Counted from the first letter of the stretch, positions 7,339-15,513 are shown. The stretch: DNA of 33,104 nt from MAG-120531 sp963934855 (GCA_963934855.1 CAWWAC010000021.1:1-33104); one strand, 5' to 3'. Notes: a model not told the origin generated them from the sequence alone. A program made the numbers and translations.

Positions 7339-8060
7339 ATGACTATTATTATTTTTGTTTTAGTGCTCTGGTATGGGGGCTTGTTTTTTCAATCATTCTT
7401 TCTACACCGTTATGCGGCACATCAAGTTTTTACAATGTCAAAAACAATGGAGCGTATTACTTTTGTTTTGACTTGGATTTTTCAAGGACCAAGTTATTTA
7501 AGCGCTTATGGGTATGGTATTATGCACCGCATGCACCATGCACATACAGATACTGAAAATGACCCCCACTCTCCTTCTCATGATTCTAATATTATTGCCA
7601 TGATGTGGAAAACCAAAACAATCTATCAAGAGATCAATCAACAACTTATAGAGGTAGATCCGCGTTTTATTAAAAATGTGCCACAGTGGAAAATTTTTGA
7701 TCTCTTTGCAGGTTCTAAGCTTTTTCGTATTCTTTGGATTGCAGCCTACTTATTATTTTTTACGGTTTTTGTGAGTAGCTGGTGGCAGTGGTTGTTATTT
7801 CCCATTACTTTTTTAATGGCGCCCATACAGAGGTTATTATTAACTGGTTTGGTCATATTTACGGCTATGTAAACTACAAAGTGGAGAACACAAGTAAAAA
7901 TTTATTCCCCTTCGATTTTTTAATGATGAGAGAAGGCTATCACAACAACCATCACAAGCACGCAACAAATGCAAATTTTGGAGTGAAGTGGTATGAAATA
8001 GATATGACATTTTTGATTATAAAAGTATTAGACACTTTTGGTTTTATTAAGCTAAAATAA
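7339..8060 (+). pseudogene. acyl-CoA/fatty-acid desaturase, split by a one-base frameshift
   Basis: Two overlapping frames together encode one membrane di-iron desaturase of about 240 residues. Frame one (7339-7872) carries histidine box 1 (HRYAAH, near residue 23) and box 2 (HRMHHAH, near residue 62). Frame two covers the rest, ending at 8060, and carries box 3 (HNNHH). Joining them as M-A-P-I-(H)-E-V-I-I-N-W requires one extra base near 7829/7830, restoring the P-I-H-x-x-I-x-N-W pattern usual before the last box. This is a single one-base deletion: a recent pseudogene or a sequencing error. All metal-binding boxes survive. If intact, it would put a double bond into long-chain acyl groups at the membrane using an electron donor such as ferredoxin or cytochrome b5. 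Confidence 0.8.
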
Positions 8061-8095
8061 ATTTAAATTTGATAAAATAAAAAGGAAGAGAAAAA

Positions 8096-9550
8096 TTGAA
8101 AGATGAGGAGCATAGCTGGTCTGTTTGTAAAGACTGCCATGGGCAGGGGAAAAAAAGTAGAAGGGTTCGAAAGAAAGTAAAACTCCGCTACCAGAAAGCA
8201 TTAGATCTATTTAATAAAACAAGGAGCCAGGGAGCCCCTCCACAAAATCCTAAGGCCTCTCTTTACACATGTGTAAGTTGCTCTGGTTCTGGTTTAATAG
8301 CCAACGTTAACCATCCTTTAGTTCATATAGGAAATTATCCAAAGCTTGCTATTATTGGTGGGGGTATAGGTGGGGTGGCCCTGGCTGTGGCCTGCTTGCA
8401 CCGCGGAATTCCCTTTACGCTCTTTGAGCGTGATAGCGCCTTTCATACACGTTCTCAGGGGTATGGACTTACTTTGCAACAAGCCAGTAAAGCCATAGAA
8501 GGATTGGGTCTTTTATCTCTTAAAAAAGGAGTAGTTTCTACAAGGCATGTGGTACACACCACAGCGGGTAAAATAATTGGAGAATGGGGGTTTAGAAAGT
8601 GGGTACAGTTACATGAACAAACACTACCAAAGCGAAGAAACATTCATATTTCACGTCAGTCTTTGCGCTTAGCACTTTTAGAACAATTAGGACAGAGTGA
8701 TGTAGTGAAGTGGGACCACCAGTTAATAGATTTTAAAAAGGCTAAGGATTGTGGGATAGACTTATATTTTAAAGTAAAAGGAGAAATTTACAATCTTAAG
8801 GCAGATCTTTTGGTAGGAGCAGACGGAATTCGCAGCTCTGTACGCAGTTTGTTAATTGGAGAAGACACCACACCACTGCGTTACCTAGGCTGTATAGTGA
8901 TTTTAGGTATTTGTCCATTAAAAGATTTAAAAGACTCGGATAGCTCTTTACTAGACGCGGCCACAGTATTTCAAACAGCCAATGGTCATGAGCGTATTTA
9001 TGTAATGCCATATGAAGCAGACTCAGTCATGTGGCAACTCAGCTTTCCATTGTCAGAAAAAGAGGCTAAAGATTTGAGCACAAAGGGGGCTAAAGCACTT
9101 AAGAAAGAAGCCATTCGTAGAACTCAGTGGCACCATCCCATTCCTCAAATTTTAGCAGCCACCCAAGAAGCTCAAATATCTGGTTATCCAGTATACGATC
9201 GGGCCACACTGACGCCAGAATTACTAAATAAAGGAGTCCCAGTGACCCTTATTGGAGACGCTGCCCACCCAATGAGTCCCTTTAAAGGGCAGGGTGCTAA
9301 CCAAGCGTTGCTCGATGCGCTAGCGCTGGCCAGAGGAATCACAAAAAAATGTAGCCCCCTGTCTAATTGGAGAGAAAGCGATAGCAGTATAAGGGATTGT
9401 GTTCTAAATGAGTTTGAGTTAGAAATGCTAGGGCGCACGGCTATAAAAGTAAAAGATTCAGCAACAGCAGCAGAGTTCCTACATTCTGAAAATGTCCTAT
9501 TTGAAGCAGATGAGCCTAGAGGACGCAATCTAAAGACAAAAACGGACTAG
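8096..9550 (+). CDS. FAD-dependent monooxygenase with N-terminal double CxxCxGxG zinc-finger-like region
   Basis: A 484-residue protein. Residues 1-70 hold two DnaJ-type repeats, CKDCHGQG (Cys11, Cys14) and CVSCSGSG (Cys59, Cys62), separated by a basic, helical-looking linker; together they could bind one zinc. From about residue 84 it is a p-hydroxybenzoate-hydroxylase-type flavoprotein: GGGIGG at 88-93 with ERD after strand 2, a GADGIRSSVR motif, and the GDAAHPMSPFKGQGANQA motif that binds FAD ribose. It would hydroxylate an aromatic or quinone-like substrate using NAD(P)H and oxygen; the substrate is unknown. There is no ATG near the N-terminus. I choose the TTG at 8096 because an AGGAAGAG-like ribosome site lies five bases upstream. 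Confidence 0.85.
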   Translation: MKDEEHSWSVCKDCHGQGKKSRRVRKKVKLRYQKALDLFNKTRSQGAPPQNPKASLYTCVSCSGSGLIANVNHPLVHIGNYPKLAIIGGGIGGVALAVACLHRGIPFTLFERDSAFHTRSQGYGLTLQQASKAIEGLGLLSLKKGVVSTRHVVHTTAGKIIGEWGFRKWVQLHEQTLPKRRNIHISRQSLRLALLEQLGQSDVVKWDHQLIDFKKAKDCGIDLYFKVKGEIYNLKADLLVGADGIRSSVRSLLIGEDTTPLRYLGCIVILGICPLKDLKDSDSSLLDAATVFQTANGHERIYVMPYEADSVMWQLSFPLSEKEAKDLSTKGAKALKKEAIRRTQWHHPIPQILAATQEAQISGYPVYDRATLTPELLNKGVPVTLIGDAAHPMSPFKGQGANQALLDALALARGITKKCSPLSNWRESDSSIRDCVLNEFELEMLGRTAIKVKDSATAAEFLHSENVLFEADEPRGRNLKTKTD

Positions 9551-9566
9551 GTTTTCTAAGCCGTTT
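9538..9566 (-). terminator. possible terminator for the DEAD-box helicase gene
   Basis: On the minus strand a hairpin (arms AAACGG...TCTA-like, outer 6 bp perfect, an internal mismatch of two, then 4 bp more) is followed by a run of five T. It overlaps the 3' end of the monooxygenase gene, which converges with the helicase gene. It would stop transcription of the helicase message about 40 bases after its stop codon. Confidence 0.45.
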
Positions 9567-9606
9567 GGTCTTAGCTAGACGCTCTTTTATTTAATATCTA
9601 ATATCT

Positions 9607-10743
9607 TTATTTAAAGTCTAAAGTTTCTGCATCTATAAGTAATACCTCTTGCTTCATTTTTCTTTGAATGACATTAAAATGGTGAAGGTCTTCATGAGTT
9701 ACTATAGTAATGGCGTCACCAGGATTTTCCGCACGGCCTGTCCTTCCTATTCTGTGAATATAATCCTTAGGAGACCTAGGCAATTCATAATTAATTACGT
9801 GAGGTAAAAAAGCAATATCTATTCCTCTAGAAAGTAAATCTGTTGACACTAAAACCGGTAGCGCTCCAGATGTAAAGTGAGCCAAACTCTTAGTTCTATT
9901 CCCTTGACTTTTTTTACTGTGTATGGCTTGAGCATCTATCCCATTTTTTCTGAGTTTGTCTGCTACTAAATCTGCTTGGTAAGCAGAGGAAGTAAATACC
10001 AATACTTGTTTCCATTCATTGCTTTTTATTAAATAACGGAGAAGTGGGCCTTTCTTTTCCGGACTCACTAAATATCCCACTTGGTTTATTAATGCTACTT
10101 CACCCTCTTGAGCCTCTATTCTGATCACTATTGGGTTCTGCAATAAAACACGTTCTACCATTGCTACTTCTGGACTTAAGGTGGCAGAAAACAATAAATT
10201 TTGACGCTTAGATGGTAGCAGTGCAAAAATCTCATCCATTTCCTTTTTAAAACCAAGGTTTAGCATTTTGTCTGCCTCATCTAATACCAGCGTACTGAGA
10301 TCATTAAAATGTACGGCATTAGATTCTTTGAGCTCAAGCAAACGTCCGGGAGTAGCCACTAAAATATTTAAATGCTGCATACCCATCATTTGAGGGTTTA
10401 TTGAAACACCCCCATGTACCGCCATAGACTTAAAACGAAACGGTAATTCCTTTGAAAAGGAGTTAAACACCTCTTCTACTTGTAAGGCTAATTCCCTAGT
10501 AGGAACCAACACTAATACATTAATATGCCTACTTTTAGTGGTGGTTTTCCCCTCTAAATTTTGTAGTATAGGAAGTGCATATGCAGCTGTTTTTCCAGAA
10601 CCTGTTGGGGCTATTGCTAGTAAATCTTTACCTTCTAAAATAATTGCTATTGCTTGCTCCTGAATTTGAGTGGCTTGTTTAAAACCTTGTTTAGTAATAG
10701 ACTCTAATAAATACGGGGCTAGCCCTAAAGACTTAAAAGACAT
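9607..10743 (-). CDS. DEAD-box ATP-dependent RNA helicase (RhlE-like)
   Basis: A 378-residue helicase with the complete motif set: Q motif near residue 27, motif I APTGSGKT (45-52), PTRELA (81-86), TPGR (131-134), DEAD (155-158), SAT (186-188), then STDLLSRGIDI and HRIGRTGR in the second RecA domain. It unwinds or remodels short RNA duplexes using ATP, typically in ribosome assembly, RNA decay or cold adaptation. It stops shortly after motif VI, so it lacks the basic or G-rich C-terminal tail that guides many relatives (RhlE, DbpA, CsdA). This makes the RNA target unclear. It is transcribed divergently from the small CPxC gene. Confidence 0.93.
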   Translation of the reverse strand: MSFKSLGLAPYLLESITKQGFKQATQIQEQAIAIILEGKDLLAIAPTGSGKTAAYALPILQNLEGKTTTKSRHINVLVLVPTRELALQVEEVFNSFSKELPFRFKSMAVHGGVSINPQMMGMQHLNILVATPGRLLELKESNAVHFNDLSTLVLDEADKMLNLGFKKEMDEIFALLPSKRQNLLFSATLSPEVAMVERVLLQNPIVIRIEAQEGEVALINQVGYLVSPEKKGPLLRYLIKSNEWKQVLVFTSSAYQADLVADKLRKNGIDAQAIHSKKSQGNRTKSLAHFTSGALPVLVSTDLLSRGIDIAFLPHVINYELPRSPKDYIHRIGRTGRAENPGDAITIVTHEDLHHFNVIQRKMKQEVLLIDAETLDFK

Positions 10744-10897
10744 AAAATGGATTTATTTTGTTAATAGCTTTTTGGTGAAAATATTGAAAACAAATAAAAT
10801 ATTTTATCGAAAATTCTTAAATTTGTTACGGTAGTTCAATTAGGTTTTAAGTGCATAAGAGTGCGCTATTAAAAGACACACAATTAATAAAATATTA

Positions 10898-11077
10898 ATG
10901 GAAGAACATTTTTTCCAATGCCCTTACTGCTGGGAAGAAATTTCCATGCTATTAGAAGCTTCAAATCAAACACAAGAGTATATAGAAGACTGTGAGGTTT
11001 GTTGTAGGCCTATCCAAATTGAATATTTTTTTTATGAGGAACTGCAATCTTTTACTGCGTTATCCGAGGAAGATTAA
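10898..11077 (+). CDS. CPxC-motif cysteine-rich small protein
   Basis: A 59-residue protein (ATG at 10898, TAA at 11075-11077). Cys8-Pro-Tyr-Cys11 near the start and Cys32..Cys35-Cys36 after it form a likely zinc ribbon. The size, the FQCPYC start, the E-D-C-E-V-C-C-R-P-I middle and the acidic C-terminal tail fit the CPXCG-type cysteine-rich family, for which I know no proven function. In place of the usual G after CPxC it has Trp12. A TAAATTTG box at 10818-10825 fits the Bacteroidota -7 element, but I found no good upstream partner box. It is divergent from the helicase and convergent with the tiny membrane-protein genes. Confidence 0.8.
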   Translation: MEEHFFQCPYCWEEISMLLEASNQTQEYIEDCEVCCRPIQIEYFFYEELQSFTALSEED

Positions 11078-11108
11078 CTAAAATATTTACGACAAGAATA
11101 TTTTTGAA

Positions 11109-11231
11109 TTATTCTTTATTGGGGTAATTTTCTTCTTTTTGTTTCTTGCTGGAGTATATGATATTCCAGAAGGTCAAACCCGCGTAAATAGCAAAAATAA
11201 TACCTCCAACTATAAAAAATCCTATGCTCAT
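11109..11231 (-). CDS. tiny single-helix membrane protein (second gene of a pair)
   Basis: A 40-residue protein: one membrane helix at about residues 4-26 (glycine- and isoleucine-rich, ending T-F-W-N-I-I-Y) and a short charged tail (K-K-Q-K-E-E). Its ATG overlaps the stop of the preceding 56-residue gene as ATGA (11228-11231), the usual sign of translational coupling. The architecture resembles small accessory subunits of membrane complexes such as oxidases or transporters, but I do not recognise the family. A plus-strand frame over the same bases is longer but looks non-coding (lysine/asparagine-rich, no start context). Confidence 0.6.
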   Translation of the reverse strand: MSIGFFIVGGIIFAIYAGLTFWNIIYSSKKQKEENYPNKE

Positions 11232-11398
11232 GTGGTCCTTCTTTGTCTAATTGCTATTGCAAATAATAATATGGTTCCTGGCCAGTGTGCAGAATATTGC
11301 GCTTCAGCTGTCATGCCCATTACCCCATATCCTATAGAGTATAGCATGCATAGAAAAGCTAAAATAACAGGATACCATTTTAAAATAAAATCTTTCAT
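11228..11398 (-). CDS. small two-helix membrane protein (first gene of a pair)
   Basis: A 56-residue protein with a hydrophobic segment at about 9-28, then a short polar stretch with M-T-A-E-A-Q-Y-S-A-H-W-P-G, then a second hydrophobic segment at about 41-50 and a basic C-terminus (R-Q-R-R). It begins 25-30 bases downstream of an expected transcription start from a good Bacteroidota -7 box (TATCTTTG) at 11430-11437, and it overlaps the next tiny gene by four bases. I do not recognise a named family. The promoter, the ATGA overlap and the paired membrane character make it a credible gene. Confidence 0.6.
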   Translation of the reverse strand: MKDFILKWYPVILAFLCMLYSIGYGVMGMTAEAQYSAHWPGTILLFAIAIRQRRTT

Positions 11399-11429
11399 AT
11401 CTAATTTTTTTAACTATTTAATAGTGTAT

Positions 11430-11460
11430 CAAAGATACGAAATACTAGCAAAGTGGTTAA
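11430..11460 (-). promoter_or_regulatory. promoter of the tiny membrane-protein gene pair
   Basis: On the minus strand, TATCTTTG at 11437-11430 matches the -7 consensus TAnnTTTG exactly. A TTA (in place of TTG) lies 20 bases upstream at 11460-11458. Transcription would start near 11423, leaving a leader of about 25 bases before the ATG at 11398. Confidence 0.55.
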
Positions 11461-11589
11461 TAAAATTATGTCCGATTTTGCATTTTAATTAGATTCTTAA
11501 GTAAGTTTTTTATCAGTCAAAAAGCATTAAACTTAGTTTTTATCAAATGAACAATTAATTATCTTGCGCTATAATAGCACCAAAAGCTC

Positions 11590-12534
11590 ATGAAAATGTC
11601 CGATAGTTATTTTTTTAAATTTCGCAGGTTTTTAGTATTATTTTGGATGACAATGGTCATAATTAGCTGCCAAGAAGAAGGCAGTATTAAAACAGAAGAA
11701 GTAGCTCTTTTTAAGGCTGCAGATTATGTAGATTTTGAGGCAGGTAATATTCCTCTTGTAATAAGTGTTCCGCATGGAGGGAGTTTAAAACCAAGTATAA
11801 TTCCCAACCGTACTTGTAATAATGCCGTAAATGTTTTGGATGAGTTTACCATAGAATTGGGTAACGCTATTATGGATGAGTTTGCCAAGTCAGGTTTAAA
11901 ACCTTACTTTATTGTAAATAAGATACACCGCTCCAAAATGGATGCCAACAGAAAGAGAATGGACGCTAGTTGTGGAAATTTAGACGCTCAAGCAGTGTGG
12001 GATCTTTTTCATGGACATATACAAAATAGCATAGAAGAGGTAGACACAAAATTTAAGAAGGGTTTGTTTATTGACCTTCACGGACACGGAAATCCAAAAC
12101 AGCGAATAGAACTTGGCTATCTTTTATATGACGATGAGCTTGCCCTGCCAAATGAAACCTTAAATAGCTCAGAGCTGATAGCAGTAAGTTCTATTCAAAA
12201 TCTAGTAAAAAACAATATATCTGGGAGTTCACATACAGATCTTTTAAAAGGGGATATGGCCTATGGTAGTTTTTTAGAGCAAAAGGGTTTTCCATCAGTT
12301 CCCTCAGCTGCAGACCCCGTGCCCTTGCAAATGGATAATTATTTTAGAGGAGGGTATAATACGGCAAATTACAGCTCTTATATGGGGGGCGCTATAGACG
12401 GAATTCAGCTAGAGTGTAACCGGTCTGGACTCAGAGAAACTCAAGCAGAAAGGGAGGCTTTTGCGGTTGCTTTTGTAAGCGCTACAGTTTTATTTTTAGA
12501 AACACATTATTTTGAGGAACTTCCCAAATTATAA
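11590..12534 (+). CDS. N-formylglutamate amidohydrolase-family lipoprotein
   Basis: A 314-residue protein of the N-formylglutamate amidohydrolase family. Zinc-site motifs are visible: SVPHGG near residue 60, FIDLHGHG near 160 and a C-terminal LECNRSGLR. The N-terminus has a basic stretch, a hydrophobic core and a lipobox I-I-S-Cys27, so the protein should be exported and lipid-anchored, unlike the cytoplasmic HutG enzyme. No histidine-utilisation genes are nearby. It probably hydrolyses an amide bond in the cell envelope or in an external substrate; the substrate is not evident. A second ATG two codons in is equally possible as start. It has no close partner: it ends 83 bases before the polyketide operon. 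Confidence 0.8.
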   Translation: MKMSDSYFFKFRRFLVLFWMTMVIISCQEEGSIKTEEVALFKAADYVDFEAGNIPLVISVPHGGSLKPSIIPNRTCNNAVNVLDEFTIELGNAIMDEFAKSGLKPYFIVNKIHRSKMDANRKRMDASCGNLDAQAVWDLFHGHIQNSIEEVDTKFKKGLFIDLHGHGNPKQRIELGYLLYDDELALPNETLNSSELIAVSSIQNLVKNNISGSSHTDLLKGDMAYGSFLEQKGFPSVPSAADPVPLQMDNYFRGGYNTANYSSYMGGAIDGIQLECNRSGLRETQAEREAFAVAFVSATVLFLETHYFEELPKL

Positions 12535-12617
12535 ATCAAATAAGGGATTCTTTGCAGTACATTTTATAATTAAAACACCCTATCTTTATTAAAATTGGAA
12601 TAAAAAGAAATCCCCCC

Positions 12618-13754
12618 TTGAAAACAAATTTAACACCTTTTAATGTCATTATTATTGGAGGTGGCTTGGCGGGTTTGTCATCTGCCATTCACTTATCTAA
12701 AGAAGGTATTAGTGTATTGCTTATTGAGAAGAACGCCTATCCTTTGCATAAGGTTTGCGGAGAATATATTTCTAATGAGGTGCTTCCTTATTTGCAATAT
12801 TTAGAAATAGATGTGTTTGCTTTAGGAGCACAGAAAATTAATAAACTTGAACTTTCATCGGCCAAAGGCCAAAGGGTTAAAGCCACTTTGCCCCTAGGTG
12901 GGTTTGGAATTAGTCGGTATACCTTAGATCGTGATCTTTCAGAAAAAGCCTTGCAAAATGGCGTTAAAATTATTCAAGATTTAGTAATAGATATTCAATT
13001 TTCTGAAGACATTTTTTCTGTTCAGACAAAAAATGAAGTGTTTCAATCTAAAGTGGTCATTGGTGCCTACGGGAAAAGGGCCTCTTTAGATGTTAAAACC
13101 AATAGGAGTTTCAGCAATCAAAAGTCACCTTTTATGGCTGTAAAAATGCATGTAAAGGGAGACTTTCCAAATGATCTAGTGGCACTTCACCATTTTAAAG
13201 GAGGCTATTGTGGTGTTTCTAAAGTAGAAAACAACAACGTAAACCTTTGCTATATCACTAATTTAAATGCTTTTAAACCTTATAAAGATATAGAGAGATT
13301 TCAGGAAGAAGTAGTCTATAAAAATATCTTTTTAAAAACAATTTTCACTAATAGCCAAGCTGTTTTTGAGACCCCCTTAACAATTAGTCAGATTTCATTT
13401 GCTAAAAAGAGTCCTGTTGAAAACCACATTATAATGTGTGGAGATACGGCAGGTATGATTCATCCATTGTGCGGAAACGGAATGAGTATGGCAATTAGGA
13501 GTGCGTATATGGCCTCTGATCTAATTATTAAGTACCTTAAAGGAGATATACATTCCCGGATAGAATTGGAAAAGGCTTATGAGAAATCTTGGAATTTAGA
13601 ATTTAAAAATAGACTGCGAATGGGTCATTTTACAGCTAAGGTATTTAGTAAAAATCAATTGTCTGAAAGGCTCTTCCCTATTGTTAGACAGTTTCCCAGA
13701 TTATTGGCTAAAATAGTAACACTTACACACGGCAAACCTATGATTGTAAAATGA
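12618..13754 (+). CDS. FAD-dependent oxidoreductase, geranylgeranyl-reductase-like (polyketide tailoring)
   Basis: A 378-residue flavoprotein. The FAD dinucleotide motif GGGLAG is at 14-19 and ends strand 2 with EKN. The KVCGEYISNEV stretch (about 46-56) and the GDTAGMIHPLCGNGMSMAIRSA motif (about 275-296) are those of the geranylgeranyl-reductase/halogenase-like group. Such enzymes reduce isoprenoid or polyketide double bonds or hydroxylate rings. The start is a TTG at 12618; no ATG fits the conserved N-terminus. It is the first gene of the type III polyketide operon and overlaps the next by four bases (ATGA). An order flavoprotein-methyltransferase-type III synthase recalls the Streptomyces srsABC genes for methylated phenolic lipids, where the flavoprotein hydroxylates the ring. 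Confidence 0.85.
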   Translation: MKTNLTPFNVIIIGGGLAGLSSAIHLSKEGISVLLIEKNAYPLHKVCGEYISNEVLPYLQYLEIDVFALGAQKINKLELSSAKGQRVKATLPLGGFGISRYTLDRDLSEKALQNGVKIIQDLVIDIQFSEDIFSVQTKNEVFQSKVVIGAYGKRASLDVKTNRSFSNQKSPFMAVKMHVKGDFPNDLVALHHFKGGYCGVSKVENNNVNLCYITNLNAFKPYKDIERFQEEVVYKNIFLKTIFTNSQAVFETPLTISQISFAKKSPVENHIIMCGDTAGMIHPLCGNGMSMAIRSAYMASDLIIKYLKGDIHSRIELEKAYEKSWNLEFKNRLRMGHFTAKVFSKNQLSERLFPIVRQFPRLLAKIVTLTHGKPMIVK

Positions 13755-14461
13755 ATATGTGGGTCAACACAAAAAAAAGAACAAATGTGGTTGAAATCAT
13801 GGATGACTTCTCCATTCACGGTAGTATTTTACACCACACCTTAGACACCCTAGCCAGCATTAATAAATGGCTGGGGGGAAATAAAATAACTATAAATAGT
13901 TTAAAAAAAATTTTAGGGGGTCATTCAAAAAAAGAACCCATTACTATTGTAGATTTAGGTTGTGGAGGTGGTGACCTACTCAGAAGAATAGCTGCTTACG
14001 GAAAAGAAGAAGGCTATAGATTTAAACTCATTGGAGTAGATGCTAATAAAGATGCTGTTCTCTACGCGCGGCATTTATCTGAAAAAAACAATAATATTAG
14101 CTTTGTGGCTTGTGATATTTTTTCAGATGAATTTGAAACATTGGAATACGATCTAGTTTTATCTACTCTTTTCTTACACCATTTTAAAGAAGAACAAATT
14201 ATATCTCTTTTAAAAAAATTAAAAACTAAAGCCACACTTGGAATTATAGTAAATGACTTACACAGGAGTCTTATAGCCTACTATTTGTTTAAATTAGTAA
14301 GCCTGCCTATAAATAATAAAATGATTATTGAAGACGGTTTAACTTCTGTTTTGCGGGGGTTTAAGCGTAATGAATTAGAACTTTTTTCAAATAAATTACT
14401 AGTGAAGCCCCAAATTAAGTGGAAATGGGCGTTTCGCTATCAATGGATAATTCAAAATTAA
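13751..14461 (+). CDS. class I SAM-dependent methyltransferase
   Basis: A 236-residue methyltransferase. The SAM-binding motif I is VDLGCGGGD, near residues 71-79, followed by an acidic end to strand 2 (GVDAN). A motif IV-like S-T-L-F-L-H-H-F follows near 136-143. The N-terminus (residues 1-65) is polar, with a HGSILHHTL helix often seen in polyketide O-methyltransferase-like proteins. It would methylate an O, C or N atom of the polyketide or a precursor. It overlaps the flavoprotein by four bases and shares its TAA with the ATG of the type III synthase (TAATG at 14459-14463), so all three should be translated together. Confidence 0.86.
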   Translation: MNMWVNTKKRTNVVEIMDDFSIHGSILHHTLDTLASINKWLGGNKITINSLKKILGGHSKKEPITIVDLGCGGGDLLRRIAAYGKEEGYRFKLIGVDANKDAVLYARHLSEKNNNISFVACDIFSDEFETLEYDLVLSTLFLHHFKEEQIISLLKKLKTKATLGIIVNDLHRSLIAYYLFKLVSLPINNKMIIEDGLTSVLRGFKRNELELFSNKLLVKPQIKWKWAFRYQWIIQN

Positions 14462-15513
14462 TGAGTGTAAAAATAATATCAGTAGCAAAACAATTGCCAA
14501 AACACAATAGATTAACCTCAGACATTTTGCCTTATTTAGATATATGGCTGTCTGGCCAAGACACTCGTTTTAAGCGTAAAGTTCAAAAGATTTTTGAAAA
14601 TGCAGGAGTTGATAGGCGCTATTCTATTATGGATCCAGAGGAAGTTTTTTTAAAGACTTCTTTTGAAGAAAAAAACGATATTTATGTACGTGAAGTCATT
14701 GAATTAGCAGAAAGTGCGCTTTTAAAATCTCTAGAAAAAGCAGGGCTTAAGCCAGAAGACATTGACTATATTATCACGGTGAGTTGTACGGGCATTATGA
14801 TTCCATCTTTAGATGCTTATTTAATAAATCGTTTAAAGATGAAACAGGATATAGTGCGCCTACCAGTGACAGAAATGGGTTGTGCAGCTGGCGTTTCGGG
14901 GATTATTTACGCTAAAAACTTCTTGCAGGCCAACCCCAATAAAAGAGCTGCTGTTATTGCTGTAGAGGCGCCAACTGCCACTTTTCAGTTAGACGACTTT
15001 TCTATGGCAAATGTGGTGAGCGCAGCTATTTTTGGTGATGGCGCTGCTAGTGTTATTTTATCTTCTTACAAACATGAAGAAGGTCCAGAAATTAAGGGAG
15101 AGGCTATGTATCATTTTTACGATACGGAGCATATGATGGGCTTTAAACTGGTAAATACAGGTTTGCAAATGATTTTAGATGTGACAGTACCCCAGACCAT
15201 TTCTGAACATTTTCCGCTCATAGTGCATCCCTTTTTAGAACAAAACGGAATAGATATTAATGAGATAGACCATCTTATTTTTCATCCGGGTGGTAAAAAA
15301 ATTGTACAGACAGTAGAAGATTTATTTGGTTCTCTAGGTAAAAACATCAATGACACTAAAGAAGTGCTTAAATTGTACGGGAATATGAGCAGTGCCACGG
15401 TTCTCTATGTTTTAGAGCGTTTTATGGATAAAAAACTACCTAAAGGAGACAAAGCACTTATGCTTAGTTTTGGACCTGGTTTTTCTGCCCAAAGAATTTT
15501 ATTAGAATGGTAA
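14461..15513 (+). CDS. type III polyketide synthase (chalcone/stilbene synthase family)
   Basis: A 350-residue thiolase-fold enzyme, matching the family's usual length. The Cys-His-Asn triad is complete: Cys141 in GCAAG, His275 in FHPGGKK and Asn308 in YGNMSSATV. The C-terminal GPGFS loop is also present. It would load an acyl starter, extend it with malonyl units and cyclise the chain to a pyrone, resorcinol or phloroglucinol. I choose ATG 14461 over an in-frame ATG 42 bases upstream because it forms a TAATG overlap with the methyltransferase stop and leaves the usual MSVKI N-terminus. It overlaps the downstream SDR by seven bases. Lying beside ACP and fatty-acid-type enzymes, its starter is likely ACP-delivered or made by them; that is inference. 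Confidence 0.94.
   Translation: MSVKIISVAKQLPKHNRLTSDILPYLDIWLSGQDTRFKRKVQKIFENAGVDRRYSIMDPEEVFLKTSFEEKNDIYVREVIELAESALLKSLEKAGLKPEDIDYIITVSCTGIMIPSLDAYLINRLKMKQDIVRLPVTEMGCAAGVSGIIYAKNFLQANPNKRAAVIAVEAPTATFQLDDFSMANVVSAAIFGDGAASVILSSYKHEEGPEIKGEAMYHFYDTEHMMGFKLVNTGLQMILDVTVPQTISEHFPLIVHPFLEQNGIDINEIDHLIFHPGGKKIVQTVEDLFGSLGKNINDTKEVLKLYGNMSSATVLYVLERFMDKKLPKGDKALMLSFGPGFSAQRILLEW

Noticed and set aside
7311..7556. Out-of-frame plus ORF over the desaturase start
   Set aside because: The overlapping desaturase frame carries His boxes 1 and 2; this frame has no family features.
7825..7832. Programmed frameshift in the desaturase
   Set aside because: No slippery heptamer or clear stimulatory structure at the junction; the family is normally encoded in one frame.
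11139..11492. Plus-strand open frame of 117 codons
   Set aside because: Antisense to the promoter-backed pair of small membrane genes, rich in Lys/Asn, with no recognisable family and poor start context.
12535..12617. Promoter for the polyketide operon
   Set aside because: Only a one-mismatch TATCTTTA box with a TTTG 26 bases upstream; spacing too long to call.
14419..14460. Earlier in-frame start for the type III PKS
   Set aside because: Would add 14 unconserved residues within the methyltransferase gene; TAATG at 14459-14463 is the better start.
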